Below are positions 60,660 through 64,000 of a stretch of 64,000 bases of DNA, piece by piece; the stretch's first letter is position 1, and every line of letters starts with the position of its first letter. The DNA comes from Aquimarina amphilecti (GTDB taxonomy: Bacteria > Bacteroidota > Bacteroidia > Flavobacteriales > Flavobacteriaceae): assembly GCF_900109375.1 (NCBI RefSeq), contig NZ_FOAB01000001.1:62001-126000 (forward strand), in the 5' to 3' direction. Position numbers and translations under genes: made by a program. A model generated the notes under the pieces. The model was not told where the DNA came from and did not search any database. It saw only the letters and a program-made list of their open reading frames with translations.

Positions 60660-62717
60660 ATGAAATTTTTAAAATTATTATTAATTATAATTATTCTAGC
60701 AGCTGGATTTAACAGTTGTAAAGAAGATGATATTTCTTATGCCTTTGAAGGTATATCAGCTCCAACAGAAGTAAATGCGGTTTTTGATATAGCATCGGAC
60801 GACACAGGTCTAGTATCTGTAACCCCTAGCGGTGCTTCTACCTCATCATTTGAGATCTTTTTTGGAGATGTAGATAATGAAGAGCCAACAATAATATCTC
60901 CAGGAAGCACCGCAGAGCATGTTTATGGAGAGGGCACCTTTACTGCGAGGGTCGTTGCAATTGGAGCAACTGGTCTTACTAGTGAGTTTTCTCAGCTTTT
61001 AACGATTTCATTTAGAGCTCCAGAGAATTTAATGATAACATTAGATCAGGACACTGTTAATCCTGCAATTGTTAATGTAAGTGCTAGTGCCGATTTTGCT
61101 ACTCTTTTTGATGTTTATTTTGGAGACGTAGAAAATGAAGAACCTTCTATTATAATGCCTAATGAAACAATAGAACATATATATGAAACTCCTGGAGAAT
61201 ATACTGTTAGAGTAGTTGCTAGAGGAGCGGGTGTTGCAACAACGGAAGCTACACAAGTAGTAACTATTTCTGAAGCAAATGATCCTGTTACATTACCTGT
61301 GGATTTTGAGTCATTTACAATCAATTATGGTTTTACTAGTTTTGGAGATGCTTCTTCACAGGTTATCGATAATCCAAATCAAACAGGTTTAAATGTTAGC
61401 GCTAGAGTTGGTCAGACTATAAAACCTTCAGGAGCTCAGGTATTTGCAGGTTCGTTTTTACAGTTAGAAAATCCAATAGATTTTTCTGTTAACAAATTAT
61501 TTAAGGTAAAAGTTTTCTCACCAAAAAGTGGAATAACAGTAAAATTAAAAGTTGAAAATATTTCTGATGGAAATATAGCTCACGAGGTTGATGTTATTAA
61601 CAACGTAGCGAATGATTGGGAAGAATTAGAGTTTGATTTCAGTACCATAGATACTAATAATGAATATCAAAAAGTGGTAATCTTTTTTGATTTTGATATT
61701 GCAGGAGATGATTCAGAATACTTATTTGATGATATAGAATTAACAAGTTCTGTTATGGCTAGTATTGAAGGAGTATGGAAATTAGCCCCAGAAGCTGGAG
61801 CTTTAGGTGTAGGACCAGCACCAGGTGATACTAGTTGGTTTGCTTGTGATGATGTATGTGTCGCTGATAGAGCGTGTTATTATGATGATCTGTATGTTTT
61901 TGATACAGATGGTAGTTTTAGTAACGTACTTAGTGGTGAAACCTGGATTGAAGGATGGCAAGGTGGAAGTGATGCGTGTGGTATCCCAGTTGCTCCTTAT
62001 GATGGTAATACAAATGCTACTTATAATTATGATCAAGTTGCAGGTACATTAACAATTAATGGAGAAGGAGCTTATATTGGATTACCCAAAGCTAATAATC
62101 AAGGAGAACTTCCTAATGTAGCAGTACCTAATTCAATAACATATGACGTTTCGTTTATTGATGACAATACAATAAGCGTTATTGTAGAATCTGGATCAGG
62201 AGTATTTTGGCAATATAGATTGGTAAGAGAAACGTACGCTACACCAATTGAAGGAGTGTGGAAATTAGCTCCGGAAGCAGGTGCTTTAGGTGTAGGGCCA
62301 ACTCCAGGCGATACTAGTTGGTTTGCTTGCGATGATGCTTGTGTTTTGGAAAGAGCTTGTTATTATAATGACCTTTACGTTTTTAGCGCTAATGGGACTT
62401 TTAGTAATGTGTTAAATGGAGAATCTTGGATTGAAGGATGGCAAGGAGGAAGTGATGCGTGTGGAACTCCAGTAACTCCTCATGATGGTTCTAACGCTGC
62501 AACTTATACTTATGATGAAACTGCTGGCACATTAACAATAAATGGAGATGGAGCATATGTAGGTTTAGCAAAAGCAAATAACCAAGGAGAACTTCCTAAC
62601 GTAGCAGTACCGAGCTCTATTACATATAGTCTGACATTTGTAGATACAAATACGATATCAGTTTTTGTTGAGGCAGGTTCTGGAGTATTCTGGCAATATA
62701 GATTAATACGTCTTTAA
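60660..62717 (+). CDS. Surface lipoprotein with PKD-like domains and duplicated unknown module
   Basis: The 685-residue product has a lipoprotein signal (LLIIIILAAGFNSCKEDD). Two PKD-like domains follow (to about residue 205; FEIFFGDVDNEEPTII, FDVYFGDVENEEPSII). A carbohydrate-binding-like beta domain comes next (about 210-365; LPVDFESFTINYGFTSFG). Two tandem copies of about 155 residues end it (from 369 and 530), each starting IEGVWKLAPEAGALGVGP and ending FWQYRL. Each has paired Cys (ACDDxCV, RACYY). It takes the SusE/SusF-like place after SusD, so surface glycan binding is likely. The repeated module has no name I recognise. Confidence 0.82.
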   Translation: MKFLKLLLIIIILAAGFNSCKEDDISYAFEGISAPTEVNAVFDIASDDTGLVSVTPSGASTSSFEIFFGDVDNEEPTIISPGSTAEHVYGEGTFTARVVAIGATGLTSEFSQLLTISFRAPENLMITLDQDTVNPAIVNVSASADFATLFDVYFGDVENEEPSIIMPNETIEHIYETPGEYTVRVVARGAGVATTEATQVVTISEANDPVTLPVDFESFTINYGFTSFGDASSQVIDNPNQTGLNVSARVGQTIKPSGAQVFAGSFLQLENPIDFSVNKLFKVKVFSPKSGITVKLKVENISDGNIAHEVDVINNVANDWEELEFDFSTIDTNNEYQKVVIFFDFDIAGDDSEYLFDDIELTSSVMASIEGVWKLAPEAGALGVGPAPGDTSWFACDDVCVADRACYYDDLYVFDTDGSFSNVLSGETWIEGWQGGSDACGIPVAPYDGNTNATYNYDQVAGTLTINGEGAYIGLPKANNQGELPNVAVPNSITYDVSFIDDNTISVIVESGSGVFWQYRLVRETYATPIEGVWKLAPEAGALGVGPTPGDTSWFACDDACVLERACYYNDLYVFSANGTFSNVLNGESWIEGWQGGSDACGTPVTPHDGSNAATYTYDETAGTLTINGDGAYVGLAKANNQGELPNVAVPSSITYSLTFVDTNTISVFVEAGSGVFWQYRLIRL
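61764..62714 (+). repeat. Tandem coding duplication of a 155-residue module
   Basis: Two copies, from 61764 and from 62247, share long nearly identical DNA stretches (for example around GGAGTATGGAAATTAG and GATACTAGTTGGTTTGC) and thus arose by duplication within the gene. Synonymous differences show that they are not a very recent copy. Confidence 0.9.
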
Positions 62718-62804
62718 GGTTTATAAAATTAATAATCAATTATAAATGCTTCAGTGTATTATATAGAAGTAAAGTATACTAACTGAGGACAAAAAATGAT
62801 TTAG

Positions 62805-64000
62805 ATGATACATACATATAAAAAAATACTCCTATTAATAATCTTAGCAACATTCCTTGGTTGTCAGGATGATGATGCAGAGTTAGGAACGATTCTACCG
62901 CCATCCAATCTACAGATTGATGCGGTTATAGAGGATGGACAAACGGGTAATGTTACAATTACTCCGCGAGCTGATGATGCACTTAATTTCCATGTTTTCT
63001 TTACTCAAAATGGAGATCCATTAGTAGCTAAACCAGGAGAGTCACTAACTTTTAGGTATACGCAATCGGGTCAATATTCGGTTTTTATTACAGTAGTTGC
63101 TTTTGGAACAGGAGGAACATCTTCTTCCCAAACAATTGAATTAGATTTGGATGTACGATTATTTATAGACCAAGAAACTCTTCAGATGATCGGTGGAGAT
63201 GGTAATAAAAGATGGGTTTGGGATCGTAGTGTTGGAGGGCATTTTGGTGTTGGACCTACTACTAATGATTTTCCGGAGTTTTTTAGTGCTTCTCCAAATC
63301 AATTAGATCCTTGTATATATGATGATGTGCTTACATTTAGTTATGATGCTAATGATAACTATAGCTTCGAGTTAACTACAGGAGATGCTAATCAAAGTTT
63401 TATGAATTGGGCTGAGGTGACTAGATTTTTTCCGAATGATACGCCAACACAGTTTGTCGATGAATGTAGAGATATTACTGATCAGATAGCTACTAACACT
63501 AGTTTTGTGATTTTTGAAAACGAAGAAGGAAAACGAATTATTAGTGTAGAGAATAGTATGTTGTCTTATTGGTCTGGTGCTATGGAATATGAAGTAATAG
63601 AACTTACTGCAGATAAACTTAGTGTTCGTGGTATTCAAGAAGTTTCTAGTGATTTTGGAGGTGGACAATTAGCATGGTATCATACATTTGTTCCAGAAGA
63701 CTCAGGAACTGGAGATATAGCAGAGCCACCTTTTGATACATTAGTATGGGCTGATGAGTTTGATACAAATGGAGCTCCAAATGCAACAAATTGGACATAT
63801 GATCTAGGAACTGGTGATAATGGATGGGGAAATGGAGAATCGCAATCATATACTGATGATGCCAGCAATGTAATTGTAGAAGATGGATTACTTAAAATAA
63901 CAGCGAAGGCTGAAAATGGAGGGTACACTTCTTCTAGAATAAAGACTCAAGATTTATTTTCATTTACTTATGGAAAGGTGGATGTTCGTGCAAAGTTACC
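62805..64000 (+). CDS. GH16 glycoside hydrolase lipoprotein, partial
   Basis: I translated this frame by hand. ATG is at 62805 and the right edge cuts it after 398 codons. It has a lipoprotein signal (ILLLIILATFLGCQDDD), a PKD-like domain (about residues 25-125), and then a module (about 130-300) that resembles the repeated module of the upstream lipoprotein (FGVGPTTNDFPEFF, CIYDDVLTFSYD). A GH16 domain starts near residue 313 (LVWADEFDTNGAPNATNW, WGNGESQSYTDDASNVIVED, LLKITAKAENGGYTSSRI). The catalytic ExDxxE motif would lie past the edge and is not seen. GH16 enzymes of this type are mostly laminarinases or related beta-glucanases. Confidence 0.88.
   Translation, partial: MIHTYKKILLLIILATFLGCQDDDAELGTILPPSNLQIDAVIEDGQTGNVTITPRADDALNFHVFFTQNGDPLVAKPGESLTFRYTQSGQYSVFITVVAFGTGGTSSSQTIELDLDVRLFIDQETLQMIGGDGNKRWVWDRSVGGHFGVGPTTNDFPEFFSASPNQLDPCIYDDVLTFSYDANDNYSFELTTGDANQSFMNWAEVTRFFPNDTPTQFVDECRDITDQIATNTSFVIFENEEGKRIISVENSMLSYWSGAMEYEVIELTADKLSVRGIQEVSSDFGGGQLAWYHTFVPEDSGTGDIAEPPFDTLVWADEFDTNGAPNATNWTYDLGTGDNGWGNGESQSYTDDASNVIVEDGLLKITAKAENGGYTSSRIKTQDLFSFTYGKVDVRAKL

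Noticed and set aside
61041..62036. Minus-strand frames across the PKD lipoprotein gene
   Set aside because: Low-complexity Ile/Thr/Ser translations opposite a clear coding frame; they are typical shadows.
63372..63928. Minus-strand frames opposite the GH16 gene
   Set aside because: The plus strand encodes a continuous lipoprotein with GH16 motifs; the minus frames have no motif.
1..64000. CRISPR arrays, insertion sequences, prophage genes, rRNA
   Set aside because: No regularly spaced repeats, transposase, integrase, phage structural genes or rRNA segments were seen on either strand.

Overview
The window looks like chromosomal DNA of a flavobacterium (Bacteroidetes, probably a marine Flavobacteriaceae). 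The support is low GC, SusC/SusD genes, a Bacteroidetes-type (subtype iii) type VI secretion system, bacillithiol synthesis, and many upstream regions with the Bacteroidetes -7 element TAnnTTTG. I see no rRNA, CRISPR array, transposase or phage gene. Both window ends cut a gene.

1-15.8 kb: a T6SS(iii) island. The minus strand carries, in transcription order, vgrG, a two-repeat DUF2931-like lipoprotein, a DUF2235 lipase-like effector, an unknown protein and a PAAR-like DUF4280 protein with an unidentified C-terminal domain cut by the window edge. Two tssD (Hcp) genes and tssN, a tssG candidate and an NlpC/P60 lipoprotein follow. The plus strand carries tssE, tssF, a PKD-domain TssP candidate, tssK and tssO. 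The sheath genes tssB/tssC, tssH, tssQ and tssR are not in the window.

15.9-25.2 kb: an M61 peptidase, then a light-damage and pterin/flavin block. It holds folE, a flavin reductase-like gene, a small membrane protein, a 49-residue DUF2256 protein, three tandem photolyase/cryptochrome paralogues (DASH, Fe-S type, and a third type), a TIGR03643 protein and a DUF2452 protein. The folE unit and the DUF2256-cryptochrome unit each have an upstream dyad with the same core, TGTTTAA-N16-TTAAACA, which suggests one shared regulator.

25.3-44.5 kb: housekeeping genes. These include tRNA-Ser(UGA), tRNA-His(GUG), an M28 peptidase, bshB1 with a transsulfuration enzyme, a hybrid histidine kinase, a peroxide-defence group (2-Cys peroxiredoxin, thioredoxin, DUF6952, tpx), dgkA, ftsK, a LolA-like protein, an LptF/G permease, a ribB with a degenerate second domain, a DegT aminotransferase, a thioredoxin, a nitroreductase, a thioesterase and nhaC.

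44.5-45.5 kb: a 970-base stretch without a protein gene. It holds three tandem, related small-RNA transcription units. Each has a TAnCTTTG promoter, a C-rich motif, and a terminator with the same AGCCTC stem. TATCGATA-like boxes lie upstream of each. This is the most novel-looking element I found.

45.5-64 kb: a CPBP protease-like protein, rdgB, a KdsC-like phosphatase, a DUF2520 protein, a fused cytochrome c biogenesis protein, and then a glycan-use locus. That locus contains a sodium symporter with a membrane propeller/LuxR regulator, SusC, SusD, a PKD lipoprotein with duplicated modules, and a GH16 glucanase-like lipoprotein cut by the right edge. A beta-glucan such as laminarin is the likely substrate, by inference from GH16.
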